Source: JTS-AC122 sp050246015
GTDB lineage: Bacteria > Planctomycetota > Phycisphaerae > Phycisphaerales > UBA1924
NCBI GenBank assembly: GCA_050246015.1
Contig: JBFWWU010000001.1
Span: forward strand, 186,001 to 250,000
Reading direction: 5' to 3'
Length of the DNA stretch: 64,000 bases
Below are positions 19,701-27,183 of the stretch, piece by piece. The translations under genes and the position numbers were made by a program. The first letter of the stretch is position 1, and each line of letters starts with the position of its first letter. Under the pieces are notes generated by a model, which was given only the letters and a program-made list of their open reading frames with translations, made no database searches and was not told the origin of the DNA.

Positions 19701-22700
19701 CGCCTTCGACCCCGCCGACGATCGCGTCGATACCGGCATGACCGAGACGACCACGTTCACCATCAGCGTGGACGACGGCGTCGCGGCGCCCGTCACCGAC
19801 AACACCACCACGGTCATCTCAACGGCGGTGAACACCGCCCCCACGATCGGCGGTACGAGCGCCGCTCAGGCCGTCAACGACAACGCCACCGTCACGCCGT
19901 TCGCGATGGTCACCATCGCCGACAGCGATACACCGGCCCAGACGCTCGACATCACGGTCTCGATCGACGACGCCATGAAGGGCGCGTTCACCTCGGCCTC
20001 GCTGATGGCGTCCGGCTTCGCCGACGCCGGAGGCGGGATGTACACCTTCACCGGCACCGCGGCGGCAGCGCAGGCGGCGATCCGTCAACTCGTCTTCCAG
20101 CCGGCCCAGAACCGCGTCGCCGTCGGCATGACCGAGGCATCGACGTTCACGCTCACGGCCGACGACGGCGTCGCGTCCGCCGCCTCGGACAACAGCACCA
20201 CCGTGATCTCGACCAGCGTGAACGACGCGCCGACCCTCGGCGGCGCGGTCGCCGCCCAGGCGGTGAACGACAACGCCACCGTCGCGCCGTTCGCTTCCTT
20301 CACCATCGACGATGTTGACCCGAGCCAGAATGTCTCCGTCACGATCGTCCTTGACAACTCGGCCAACGGCGTGTTCACGCCCGCGTCGCTCGCGGCGTCG
20401 GGCTTCATGACCTCCGTCGCCGGGGTCTACACGCTCAGCGGCGTGCTCCCGGCGGCGGCGCAGGCCGCGATCCGCCAACTCGTCTTTGATCCCGCGAACG
20501 ACCGCGTCGCCGTCGGCATGACGCAGACCACCGCCTTCGCCGTCGTCGTCAGCGACGGGCTCGCCATGGCGTTCGAGAACACCACGACCGTCGTCTCCAC
20601 CAGCATCAATGACGCACCGGTGATTACCGGTGCCGTGGCGTCCCAGCCGGTGAACGACAACGCGACCATCATGCCGTTCGCCGGCGTCACCATCACGGAT
20701 CCGGACACCGCCCAGGTCCAGACCATCACCATCACGATCAACGACCCAGCGCTTGGTACCTTCAGCACCGAGTCACTCATGGCCGCGGGCTTCACCGACA
20801 TGGGCGGCGGCGTCTTCCAGGCGATGGACTCCGGCTCGTCCTCGACCTTCACGGGACAGCAGATGCTCGTCTTTGTGCCCACGCCGAATCGAGTGGCGGT
20901 CGGCATGACCGAAACCGCCATGTTCTCGATCTCGGTGAGCGACGGCGTCGCGATGGACGTTACCGACACCACCACCTCGGTCGTGATCACCAGCGTGAAC
21001 ACCGCGCCGACGATCGGCGGAACGACGTCCGGTCAGGCCGTGAACGACACCGGCACCACCATGCCGTTCTCGGCGGTGACCATCGACGACGCCGACCCGT
21101 CCCAGACCGTCACCGTCACCGTCACGCTCGATACCGCCGCCAAGGGCGTCTTCACCGAAGCCTCGCTCTCGGCGAGCGGATTCATGAGCGCCGGCGGCGG
21201 AGTCTACACACTCTCGAACGTGTCGCCCGCGGCCGCGCAGTCCGCGATCCGTCAACTTGTCTTCAACCCCAGCGACAACCGCGTCAATCCGGGCTCGACC
21301 GAGGCCACGACCTTCACCGTGGCGGTGAACGACGGCACGGCCAACACATCCAACTCCGCCACTACGGTCATCTCTACCAGCGTCAACGACGCGCCGACCC
21401 TCGGCGGCGCGGTCGCGGGCCAGACGACGAGCGACATCGCCTTCCTCACCCCGTTCGCGACGTTCATCATCGCGGACGCGGACGCCGCTCAGACCGTCAA
21501 CGTGTCCGTTTCGCTTGACTCCGCCGCCAAGGGGGTCTTCACCCCGGCGTCGCTCTCGGCCTCGGGGTTCGTCTCGGCGGGCGGCGGCGTGTACACATTC
21601 GCCGGTACGGCGTCGGCGGCGCAGGCCGCGATCCGCCAACTCATCTTCAACCCCTCCAACTTCCGCCTCGCTCCGGGCATGGCCGAGACGACGACCTTCA
21701 CCGTCTCCGTCAATGACTCGGTCGCTTCGCCCGTGACCAGCGACACCACCACCGTCGTGAGCATCTCGACCAATGCGGCCCCCACGCTCACGGCCATCAG
21801 CATCCTGACCGGCTCCGTCGCTCGCACCGCCCACACCATTTCCTACACCACCCTCTTCGCCGCTTCCAACGCGCAGGATCTCAACCCGTCGCAGACCATC
21901 CGCTTCCGCATCGAGGACGTCCTCAACGGCGTCGTGACCAAGGACGGCGAGCCGATCGTTGAAGGCGTCACCACCATCGGCCCCGGCGAGAACATCGTCT
22001 GGACATCCGACGGCGCGGCCTCGGGCGCCACGAACGTTTTCACTGTCCGCGCTCACGACGGCACCGTCGCTTCGAGTTCGCCCGTCACCGTCCGAGTCTC
22101 CGTCACGCCGATCGATCCCAACACCGCGGCCCAGGATGCCCCGGTCTCCGCGTCGAGCAGCGCGTCCGGAACCGTCTCGATCGTCACACGCAACGACGCC
22201 GGCGACACCATCCTGCTTCAGCAGTCCGCCCCGGGTTCCGATTGGACCCGGATCAACCTGACCGCGGCGGGCGTTCCGCAGGTGACCGGCGGCACGGCCG
22301 CCTTTGTTGACCCGGCGACCGGAATCGCCCACGCCGTCGTCGTCACCGCCTCGGGCCTCTTTCTCCTCTCCGACGACGGCGCCGGCAACTGGACCAGCCG
22401 CAACCTTACCACCGAACTCAACGGCCCCGCCATCGTCGGCGAACTCTCCAGCCTCACTACCACCGACGGTTTCAACGTCGTCGGCGGCCGCACCGCCGGC
22501 GGCGACCTCGTGATCTATCACCAGACCGGCGGGTCGAACTGGACCAGCGTCAATCTCTACGACCTCCTCCGCGATCAGAGTGAACCCACTCCCACCTTCA
22601 CCTCCCCCATCATCACCTACGTCACCTCCTGGAACGGTCTCAACTTCGGCGGGCTCGATTCCAGCGGCAACATCTGGACGGTCTGGACCGGCGGCGGGCT

Positions 22701-23223
22701 CAACGCCTGGCACGCCACCAACCTCTCCGCCATCACCGGCGCGCCCACGCTCGTCGGCGGCGTCACCGCCTACACCACCCCCTGGGGCGGCATCAACCTC
22801 GCCGGCATCGACGTCAACGGCGACCTCACCGTCACGTGGTGGGTCCCGCAGTTCGGCGGCAACTGGGTGCAGTCCAACTTCTCCGAACAGTTCGGCGGCC
22901 CCGCCCTCCGCCCCGGCTCCGTCGCGTCGTACGTCACCAACTGGAACGCCCTCAACATCGCCGGCGTCACCGAACAGGGCGAAATCGTCCAATACTGGTG
23001 GGTCCCGCCATCGTCCCCGGACCAGGATTTCTGGCGCGTCACGCCGCTCACCACCGACTTCGACGCCGCGCTGCGACGTCCCAGCGCCGGGATGCTGAGC
23101 GGGTTCGCGACTCAGGACTCTCGCCTCAACCTGATCGGGTCGTCCGAAGACGGGCACATCGTTCGCCTGTGGTGGAGCCCGACCACCGACTGGGCCCTGG
23201 AAGACATCACAAACCTGACGTAA
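13768..23223 (+). CDS. Giant repeat surface protein (LEPR-XLL-like, DUF4347, 19 cadherin-like repeats, propeller)
   Basis: A 3151-residue protein. The N-terminus is basic, then LELLEARQLLTS (26-37), a variant of the planctomycete LEPR-XLL motif. Residues about 40-200 form a DUF4347 domain (SILFVDHDV…GFVSHGTAGEF…LWGCDVA). From about 205 to 2670 there are 19 tandem repeats of about 128 residues, each with (V/I)NDAP-x-IGG, AKGVFT-x-ASL, Q-x-AIRQLVFDP and MTETTTFTI, resembling cadherin/VCBS-type adhesin domains. A diverged module follows, then from about 2790 a Trp-rich β-propeller-like region with five or six NGL-N-x-GG-type blades. I chose ATG 13768, with GGAG 6 bases upstream. Likely a cell-surface adhesin or S-layer-associated protein. 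A factor-independent terminator follows. Confidence 0.88.
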   Translation: MNEANRQRTLAATRSRRASLPLRGELELLEARQLLTSAPIGGSILFVDHDVLDAGSLRSLPGTEVVFLDARRDGISQVSEALAGRRGLDSIGFVSHGTAGEFGLGATRLDALTLHDLAGAVAGWGDSLSENGDIALWGCDVASDAAGRAFVRDLASITRADVAASINSTGNRFAGSDWVLEYRVGEVSAPSLATPFKPTYRYTLGTPNSAPMISGTTPFQGVPDSDTISPFTDAVIADADNDTLAISVTLDDEAKGVFTPASLTASGFVSVGGGMYTFAGTPSAATAALVQLVFDPTDNRVTPGGTELTTFTIEADDGAAAPVSDSNTSVFSVSINDAPVIGGVSALIAVADTGTARPFPNVTFADADNPAQTLSVSVSLDDAAKGVFTPASLATSGFADAGGGVYTFSGTASAAQTAIRQLYFDPTNNRVAPGMTEVTTFTISVDDGVAPAVTNNQTRVYSVSVNDAPTIGGASAGQAVNDNSTLTPFSAVTIGDVDNPAQTLSVSVTLDSSAKGVFTSASLMASGFTDAGGGLYTRTGTAATVQAAIRMLAFDPTNNRVAVGMTETTTFTISVSDGLASPQANNTTTVVSTSINDAPTIGGTTAGQMVNETATVMPFSAATIAEVDVGQTVDVSVTLDDSNKGVFTAASLMASGFSDMGGGVYTLAGVTGAAAQTAIRQLVFDPADNRVDTGMTETTTFTISVDDGVAVAVTDNTTTVVSTAVNEAPTIGGVSAGQAVNDNATVSPLSAVTIADPDTPGDTLSVSVTLDDSSKGVFTAASLMASGFADMGGGVYTFSGSAAAAQAAIRQLVFDPADNRVDPGMTETTTFSISVDDGVASPATNNTTTVVSTSINDAPSIGGASAGQAVNDNATVMPFSAVTISDADSTQMLLVTVDLDDENKGVFTAASLMASGFTDNGGGTYSLAGTASALQAAIRQLVFNPADNRVAVGMTETTTFTIAVTDFEASPASDNTTTVVSTSINDAPMIGGVTSGHTVDDNDTLLPFSAVTIVDGDPTQTVDVSVSLDTAAKGVFTAASLMASGFTDMGGGVYTLTGVAASAAQAAVRQLVFDPANDRVAPGMTETTTFTISVDDGVAMPVTDNTTTVVSLSINDAPVIGATSAGQAVNDNATITPFSSVTISDPDSPAQTQTVTVALDSAANGVFTAASLMASGFADMGGGVYTFSGTAAASQAAIRLLAFDPANDRVAVGMTETTTFTITVNDGVGSDVTDTTTTVISTSINDAPVIGGASAGQMVNDTSTVLPFSAVTIADTDPGQSIDISVSLDTAAKGVFTAASLMVSGFADMGGGVYTLSGVSAAAAQAAIRLLAFDPADNRVAPGMTETTTFTISVDDGVAAPVTDNTTTVISTSVNDAPSIGGTSAGQPVNDNATVAPFAAVTIADVDTGQTLTVTVTLDTAAKGVFTAASLMASGFSDDGGGVYSFTGSASASQAAIRQLVFDPADNRVNPGMTETTTFTISVDDGVATAVTDNTTTVVSTSVNDAPSIGGTSAGQAVNDNATLTPFSSVTIADADSMQTLTVTVTLDAAAKGVFTSASLMASGFSDDGGGAYSFMGAASAAQAAIRLLAFDPANDRVAIGMTETTTFTISVDDGVATAVTDNTTTVVSTSVNDAPAIGGASAGQMVNDADTIMPFATITIADPDNPSQTQTVSITLDTAAKGVFTSASLMAAGFSDMGGGVYTFSGSAASAQSGMRQLVFDPTDNRVNLGLTETTTFTISVDDGVAAPATDNTTTVISTNVNDLPTIGATSAGQAVNDNATVMPFASVTIADPDAPAQTQTVTVTLDSAAKGVFTAASLMASGFSDDGGGVYSFSGTAAAAQSAIRQLVFDPTNDRVAVGMTETTTFTITVNDGAGSDVADSTTTVVSTSINDAPTIGGTSAGQGVNENATITPFASVTIADTDPSQSVIVSVTLDVASKGVFTAASLMASGFTDDGGGVYSFTGAAAQAQAAIRLLAFDPADDRVDTGMTETTTFTISVDDGVAAPVTDNTTTVISTAVNTAPTIGGTSAAQAVNDNATVTPFAMVTIADSDTPAQTLDITVSIDDAMKGAFTSASLMASGFADAGGGMYTFTGTAAAAQAAIRQLVFQPAQNRVAVGMTEASTFTLTADDGVASAASDNSTTVISTSVNDAPTLGGAVAAQAVNDNATVAPFASFTIDDVDPSQNVSVTIVLDNSANGVFTPASLAASGFMTSVAGVYTLSGVLPAAAQAAIRQLVFDPANDRVAVGMTQTTAFAVVVSDGLAMAFENTTTVVSTSINDAPVITGAVASQPVNDNATIMPFAGVTITDPDTAQVQTITITINDPALGTFSTESLMAAGFTDMGGGVFQAMDSGSSSTFTGQQMLVFVPTPNRVAVGMTETAMFSISVSDGVAMDVTDTTTSVVITSVNTAPTIGGTTSGQAVNDTGTTMPFSAVTIDDADPSQTVTVTVTLDTAAKGVFTEASLSASGFMSAGGGVYTLSNVSPAAAQSAIRQLVFNPSDNRVNPGSTEATTFTVAVNDGTANTSNSATTVISTSVNDAPTLGGAVAGQTTSDIAFLTPFATFIIADADAAQTVNVSVSLDSAAKGVFTPASLSASGFVSAGGGVYTFAGTASAAQAAIRQLIFNPSNFRLAPGMAETTTFTVSVNDSVASPVTSDTTTVVSISTNAAPTLTAISILTGSVARTAHTISYTTLFAASNAQDLNPSQTIRFRIEDVLNGVVTKDGEPIVEGVTTIGPGENIVWTSDGAASGATNVFTVRAHDGTVASSSPVTVRVSVTPIDPNTAAQDAPVSASSSASGTVSIVTRNDAGDTILLQQSAPGSDWTRINLTAAGVPQVTGGTAAFVDPATGIAHAVVVTASGLFLLSDDGAGNWTSRNLTTELNGPAIVGELSSLTTTDGFNVVGGRTAGGDLVIYHQTGGSNWTSVNLYDLLRDQSEPTPTFTSPIITYVTSWNGLNFGGLDSSGNIWTVWTGGGLNAWHATNLSAITGAPTLVGGVTAYTTPWGGINLAGIDVNGDLTVTWWVPQFGGNWVQSNFSEQFGGPALRPGSVASYVTNWNALNIAGVTEQGEIVQYWWVPPSSPDQDFWRVTPLTTDFDAALRRPSAGMLSGFATQDSRLNLIGSSEDGHIVRLWWSPTTDWALEDITNLT
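14382..21776 (+). repeat. 19-copy in-frame tandem repeat, period about 384-390 bp
   Basis: DNA underlying the cadherin-like repeats of the giant protein. Copies differ in sequence but share long blocks, e.g. GGCGTCTTCACCGC, GCGTCGCTCATGGCGTCGGG and ATGACCGAGAC-x-AC-x-ACGTTCAC. The central copies (about 5-15) are the most alike; the first, second and last are most diverged. The long antisense open frames here result from the biased codon pattern and are not genes. Confidence 0.9.
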
Positions 23224-23251
23224 TCAACTCCCGCTGCCACGATTCGCTTCC

Positions 23252-23283
23252 ACACCCCCGGCCCCGCCGGGGGTGTTTTATTC
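23252..23283 (+). terminator. Rho-independent terminator of the giant gene
   Basis: A perfect 11-bp stem (ACACCCCCGGC / GCCGGGGGTGT, loop CCC) followed by TTTATTC, 28 bases after the stop codon at 23223. Confidence 0.88.
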
Positions 23284-23302
23284 TCCTGGATCATCTGCTT
23301 TT

Positions 23303-23416
23303 CTGAGCCGGACCGCGCCAGCGGTCGGGGGGAGCGCTCGGCGGCCCGGCGCGGTCGAATGACGGCGTGCGCCGTGAGACCATACGGCTCCCGCCGGCTC
23401 GCGCCGCGCGGCTCAC
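23303..23416 (-). repeat. 114-bp element with CTGAGCCG ends, copy 1 (MITE-like or invertible)
   Basis: Bounded by CTGAGCCG (23303-23310) and CGGCTCA (23410-23416). The reverse complement of 50818-50935 aligns with it along its full length, including GGGAGCGCTCGGCGGCCCGG and GCCGGCTCGCGCCG blocks. The bases just outside, GATGGTCA-y-ACCCCCGCGC at 23427-23445, match 50943-50961 in the same orientation although the inner part is inverted. It lies between the terminator of the giant gene and the start of the HtrA-like gene. Confidence 0.82.
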
Positions 23417-23535
23417 AGGAACATAGATGGTCACACCCCCGCGCACGCGGGGACATCCGCGTCCCTCGCCGCGCCGCTATGATGCGGCGCACGCGGCAAT
23501 TCCGTCGCGTCGGAAACAGGCCTTAGGAGCATTGC

Positions 23536-24465
23536 ATGAAGCTTTGGAGTATTCTGGCGGGTGGCGTGATCGGCGCCACCGTCATCGGCGCCTTGAACAC
23601 CAGCGCGAGCGCCGCCGTCTTCACCCCTTCCTTCGCATCCAACTCCTGGTCGCCGATCGCGGCGGCCGGGGCGCATGATGATGACGAAGCCCTGTACAAG
23701 CAGATCATGGAAAGCGCCGGCCCCGCGCTGGTGACCATCAAGTTTGTCCTCAAGGCCGACGGTGACGCCGGCGCCATGGCGGGCTTGGCGGACCAGGAGA
23801 TGGAAGCCGTCGGCATGCTCATCGACGGCAAGGGTCTCATCGTCTGCTCGAACCTGATGATGGGCGGGTTCGCCGCCATGATGGCCCGCGGGGGCGGCGC
23901 TGCCATCACTCCCAGCGACGTCAAGGTCTTCATCGGTGACGAAACCGAAGGCCGCAAGGCCAAGGTGCTCACCCGAGACACCGAACTCGATCTGGCCTGG
24001 GTCAAACTCGACGAAGACAGCACCTCCGAACTCAAGCACGTTGACATGGACAAGGGCGCGACCGCGGCCGCGGGCACCCAGGTCTATTCCCTGCAGCGCA
24101 TGGCCAAGTTCTTCGATCGCGCTCTGATGATCGTCGAGGGGAACATCTGCGGCACGACCGAAAAGCCGCGCAAACTCCTGGCGCCCAGCAAGGGCATGGC
24201 CTCGACCCGCGAAGACCTGGGCATGCCCGTCTTCAACTCCGCCGGCACGGTGATCGGCATGGTGGTGCTCCAGATCCCCGACGAAGAGTCGCGCGCCGCC
24301 GACACCGCCGGCGACCTGGGCGGCGGCCCGATGATTCTCCCGGCCGCCGACGTCGCCAAGGCGACCAAGCGCGCCCTGGAAGTCGCGGCGGCCAACCCGC
24401 CCGCGGAAAAGAAGGAGGAGGCCCCAGCGGAGAAGCCCGCCGAGGCCCCGAAAACAGACAAGTAA
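23536..24465 (+). CDS. Secreted trypsin/HtrA-fold protein lacking catalytic residues
   Basis: A 309-residue exported protein with a signal peptide (to about residue 27, SASA) and a two-barrel HtrA-like core (about 50-280). The catalytic Asp region is kept (DTELDLAWVKL, D152). The His region reads LIVCSNLMMGG where HtrA has a TNxHV motif, and the Ser region reads EDLGMPVFN where HtrA has NSGGPLFN, so Leu228 replaces the nucleophile. It should therefore be a non-catalytic pseudopeptidase. There is no PDZ domain. The C-terminal tail is Lys/Glu/Pro/Ala-rich (EKKEEAPAEKPAEAPK). AGGAG lies 6 bases before the ATG, and a strong terminator follows. A role in binding or scaffolding in the periplasm is a guess. 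Confidence 0.72.
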   Translation: MKLWSILAGGVIGATVIGALNTSASAAVFTPSFASNSWSPIAAAGAHDDDEALYKQIMESAGPALVTIKFVLKADGDAGAMAGLADQEMEAVGMLIDGKGLIVCSNLMMGGFAAMMARGGGAAITPSDVKVFIGDETEGRKAKVLTRDTELDLAWVKLDEDSTSELKHVDMDKGATAAAGTQVYSLQRMAKFFDRALMIVEGNICGTTEKPRKLLAPSKGMASTREDLGMPVFNSAGTVIGMVVLQIPDEESRAADTAGDLGGGPMILPAADVAKATKRALEVAAANPPAEKKEEAPAEKPAEAPKTDK

Positions 24466-24491
24466 TCGCGCTGACAACTGAGCGAAGACCC

Positions 24492-24523
24492 AAGGGAGCA
24501 GACCCGTTCTGCTCCCTTTTTCT
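24492..24523 (+). terminator. Rho-independent terminator after the HtrA-like gene
   Basis: An 11-bp perfect stem AAGGGAGCAGA / TCTGCTCCCTT with loop CCCGT, followed by TTTCTTT. It may serve both converging genes. Confidence 0.88.
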
Positions 24524-24532
24524 TTGATCGTT

Positions 24533-26107
24533 CTATCGCGCCCCCCGCGGCAAGCTCCGAAGGCTCTCGCAGAGCCGGTGCGCCAGCGCCAGGATCGTCA
24601 GAGTGGGATTCGACGTCCCCACGCGGGGAAAGACCGCCGCGGACACGACGTGCACATTGGCGACGCCCCGCAGCCGCAGGTCCGGATCGACCAGCGAATC
24701 CGGCGAACTCCCCATGCGCAGCCCGCCCGCGCTGTGGAAGGTGTCTTCCGACTCCCGCTTCACATGTGCGATGAACGCCCCCGGCTCGCGGACCGGATCC
24801 GGGATGAGCATTTCAACGTCGAAGGCCGCTTCAGCGTTGAGCCGTTCGAGCATCCGCATGCACACCGGGATGTACTGCCGCGCGAGCGATACGTCCTCCG
24901 GCGCGACATCCCACGCCACCGCGCACCCCTCATCGTCGCGCCGAAGCATCCATTCCGAGCGCGGCACCTGTTCGAGATCGAGCGTCGCGAGAATCCGCGT
25001 CCCCTCGTCCAGGTACAGGCGCCCGAAGCCGTACCGCATGATCCCCAGCCGCGGCACGCCGATCAAGAGCGCGGCGACTTCCCGGAGCGACACGCCCCCT
25101 TCGAGTTTCAGCGTGCGGCGCTGGATCGCGTTGAGCACCGATCGCACCGGGCGCAGGACCGATGACGTCGAGGTGTCGAACGCCATGTGCAGGAACGCCC
25201 CGGGGAGGCGCTTGCCGAGAGATTCGATGTCGAAGTGCTCGCCGATCATGAGCCCGCGCTCGAACCGGTATCCGAACCGGCGCGAGAATCGCCACTGTGA
25301 CCGGGGACGCAGCCTGGCGATCGGGAACGACAGGTGATCGTGAAAGAACTCGCCGGGCACGCGTCCGTCGCGCCTGACGCCCGCCGACTCCAGCACGCGC
25401 TGGGCAAGCAGCGTCGAGTTGACGATGCCGGCCGCGATCACGAATCGCTTGGCGACGATCCGGTGATGCCTCGCTCCCGCGACCACCACATCAACGTGCG
25501 ATACCTCGCCGTCCGATGCGTGGATCGACGTGATCGCCGAATCACACAGGATCCGCACGTGCTCGTTCGATCGCAGCCCGGCCCCGAAGCGCTGGGCAAA
25601 GTTCTTGCTGCGAAACGGCAGGACGGGTATCTCGCGCCGTCGCACGATCACGCCGGCGTCCTCGGCGCCGCCGGCCGGCTCCCGCAGCACGACGCTCTCC
25701 GTCCCCGCGGTAAACCCGAAGAGCCGCTCGATCGCCTGGTAGTGCGGCACCATCGAGTCATACGACATCGGCCATGCCGTATCCGGCCGACCGTCCAGCG
25801 CTTCAAAGTCCGCGGCCGAGAGCCGGATGAGCCCGCCCCCCCACGTGTTCGTCGCGCCGCCGAACGCCGTCACCCGTCCCTCGTTGACGCCAAGATGCTC
25901 TTTGAGCAGACTCCGCACGACGAACGGCTCGCACCGATCGCGAAATCGCTCCGGCCCCGCTTCGAGCAGACACACCCGCATCGGCGTCGGATCGCTCGAC
26001 AGCAGTTCGGCCAGCACCAGCCCCGCCGCCCCCGCGCCGATCACACACACGTCGAACTCTTCAATGCCGGCAGGCTCGGCGGCGCCGGTCGAAGCGGACT
26101 GCATCAT
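24533..26107 (-). CDS. GMC-family FAD-dependent oxidoreductase
   Basis: A 524-residue flavoenzyme. The N-terminal dinucleotide-binding motif is VCVIGAGAAGLVLAELLS (about 20-37), then LLEAGPE. GGATNTWGGG near 83-92 is the flavin-contact region. The C-terminal GMC signature has FHSAGGLRMG and the Asn-containing GTSNPTLTILALA, with the usual catalytic His in the FHSAGG stretch. GMC enzymes oxidise alcohols, including sugars. Its start overlaps the stop of the upstream aldo-keto reductase as ATGA, so the two are coupled and may act in sequence on one sugar or alcohol. The pyruvyltransferase-like gene nearby suggests a glycan context. The substrate is unknown. Confidence 0.88.
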   Translation of the reverse strand: MMQSASTGAAEPAGIEEFDVCVIGAGAAGLVLAELLSSDPTPMRVCLLEAGPERFRDRCEPFVVRSLLKEHLGVNEGRVTAFGGATNTWGGGLIRLSAADFEALDGRPDTAWPMSYDSMVPHYQAIERLFGFTAGTESVVLREPAGGAEDAGVIVRRREIPVLPFRSKNFAQRFGAGLRSNEHVRILCDSAITSIHASDGEVSHVDVVVAGARHHRIVAKRFVIAAGIVNSTLLAQRVLESAGVRRDGRVPGEFFHDHLSFPIARLRPRSQWRFSRRFGYRFERGLMIGEHFDIESLGKRLPGAFLHMAFDTSTSSVLRPVRSVLNAIQRRTLKLEGGVSLREVAALLIGVPRLGIMRYGFGRLYLDEGTRILATLDLEQVPRSEWMLRRDDEGCAVAWDVAPEDVSLARQYIPVCMRMLERLNAEAAFDVEMLIPDPVREPGAFIAHVKRESEDTFHSAGGLRMGSSPDSLVDPDLRLRGVANVHVVSAAVFPRVGTSNPTLTILALAHRLCESLRSLPRGAR

Positions 26108-26952
26108 CGACTCACTCCGTCGTTCCTCATGCCGTGTCCCGCGTCCGCGATGCCTCGTTCCGGCGCCAGCGCCCCCATCGCGCTGCCGAGCCGCCTGATT
26201 TCGTCAACCCGGTGCGTTGAAAAGATCGGCGTCGCGCGCGGGAAGGCTTGAACGAATCGCTCAACGAGCGCCCCGCCGTCGATCCGGCCCGGCCCCATCG
26301 ATCGGCTCAGGTGCTTCACGATGTTGAACACAAAGACATCGCGCGACGCGAACCACTCGGGCCCCAGCGCGCACGCCGCGTCGCACATCTGGATCATCCG
26401 CACCGCACCGGTCGGGATCAGTCCCTTGCTCTCCGCCTCCAGCACCATCGGCGTGAGCCCCGAGACGCCGAAACGCCGAACCGTGCCGCGCGTCTGCTGC
26501 CTCTCAAGTTCGGCCCACGTGTCACCGAGCCGGCGGAACTCGTCCAGCGACAGCGGTTCGTGCACCAGCAGGAAATCGACGTAGTCCGTCCGAAGCCGCC
26601 GCAATGACTCCTCAAGACTCTTCGCCTCGCACACGGGCGAAAAGTCCCGTCGCGAGTAATCCGCGCCCAGCGACCGGCCGATCGCCTTGCCGGCGGCCCG
26701 CAGCGCCAGGTACATCGGCGCCGGCCATTCGCCGATCGGGCGGAATGGGATTCCGAACTTCGTGGTGATGGTAACCTCGGCGCGGCGCGAGCCGAGGATC
26801 CGGCCGAGTTCTCGCTCGGCCATGCCGTCCCCGTACGCCGGCGCGACGTCGAAATGCCGGAAGCCCGCGTCCAGCGCCGCGTGCACCACGCGCTCGCGAT
26901 CGGCGCGAGCGTACAGGTGATGGATGCGCCCCAGTCCGAATCCGGCCCGCAT
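26104..26952 (-). CDS. Aldo/keto reductase
   Basis: A 282-residue (α/β)8-barrel oxidoreductase. AKR motifs visible: FRHFDVAPAYGDGMAERELG (catalytic Asp and Tyr, about 32-52), TITTKFG (catalytic Lys near 65), DYVDFLLVHEP (His near 130), and RRFGVSGLTP. It would reduce a carbonyl with NADPH. It is the first gene of a two-gene unit with the GMC oxidoreductase, overlapping it by 4 bases. It is divergent from the pyruvyltransferase-like gene with about 230 bases between. The C-terminal part is somewhat short compared with the ~320-residue family average. The substrate is not evident. Confidence 0.87.
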   Translation of the reverse strand: MRAGFGLGRIHHLYARADRERVVHAALDAGFRHFDVAPAYGDGMAERELGRILGSRRAEVTITTKFGIPFRPIGEWPAPMYLALRAAGKAIGRSLGADYSRRDFSPVCEAKSLEESLRRLRTDYVDFLLVHEPLSLDEFRRLGDTWAELERQQTRGTVRRFGVSGLTPMVLEAESKGLIPTGAVRMIQMCDAACALGPEWFASRDVFVFNIVKHLSRSMGPGRIDGGALVERFVQAFPRATPIFSTHRVDEIRRLGSAMGALAPERGIADAGHGMRNDGVSR

Positions 26953-27183
26953 GGTTTCTCACGGGTCAGTCGCCCGCCTCGTTGATCGCCGCTCCCCACG
27001 ACAGGAATTCGAGCGGGAGTATACCCTGTCCCCAGCGCGTCCCGCGAGCACACACCCGTCATGCCGTCCCGCGTATGGCGCAGAACTTCGCTCCTCCGCC
27101 GCGATAAAATACTCCACCGCCTTCGAGCGCCCGTGTTCCATTCGGCGCGCGATTTCGCGGGTGCCGCGTCGATTCACTCTCGC

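Noticed and set aside
14382..21776. Regular repeats considered as a CRISPR array or minisatellite.
   Set aside because: The period is ~384-390 bases, the copies are in frame and encode a protein domain; there are no short repeats with unique spacers.
20773..23157. Long open frame of about 794 codons on the strand opposite the giant repeat gene, with similar long antisense frames at 17278-19311 and 15033-16748.
   Set aside because: They mirror the biased third-position codon pattern of the sense gene, have Arg/Asp/Gly/Val-rich low-complexity products, and show no domains, signals or ribosome sites.
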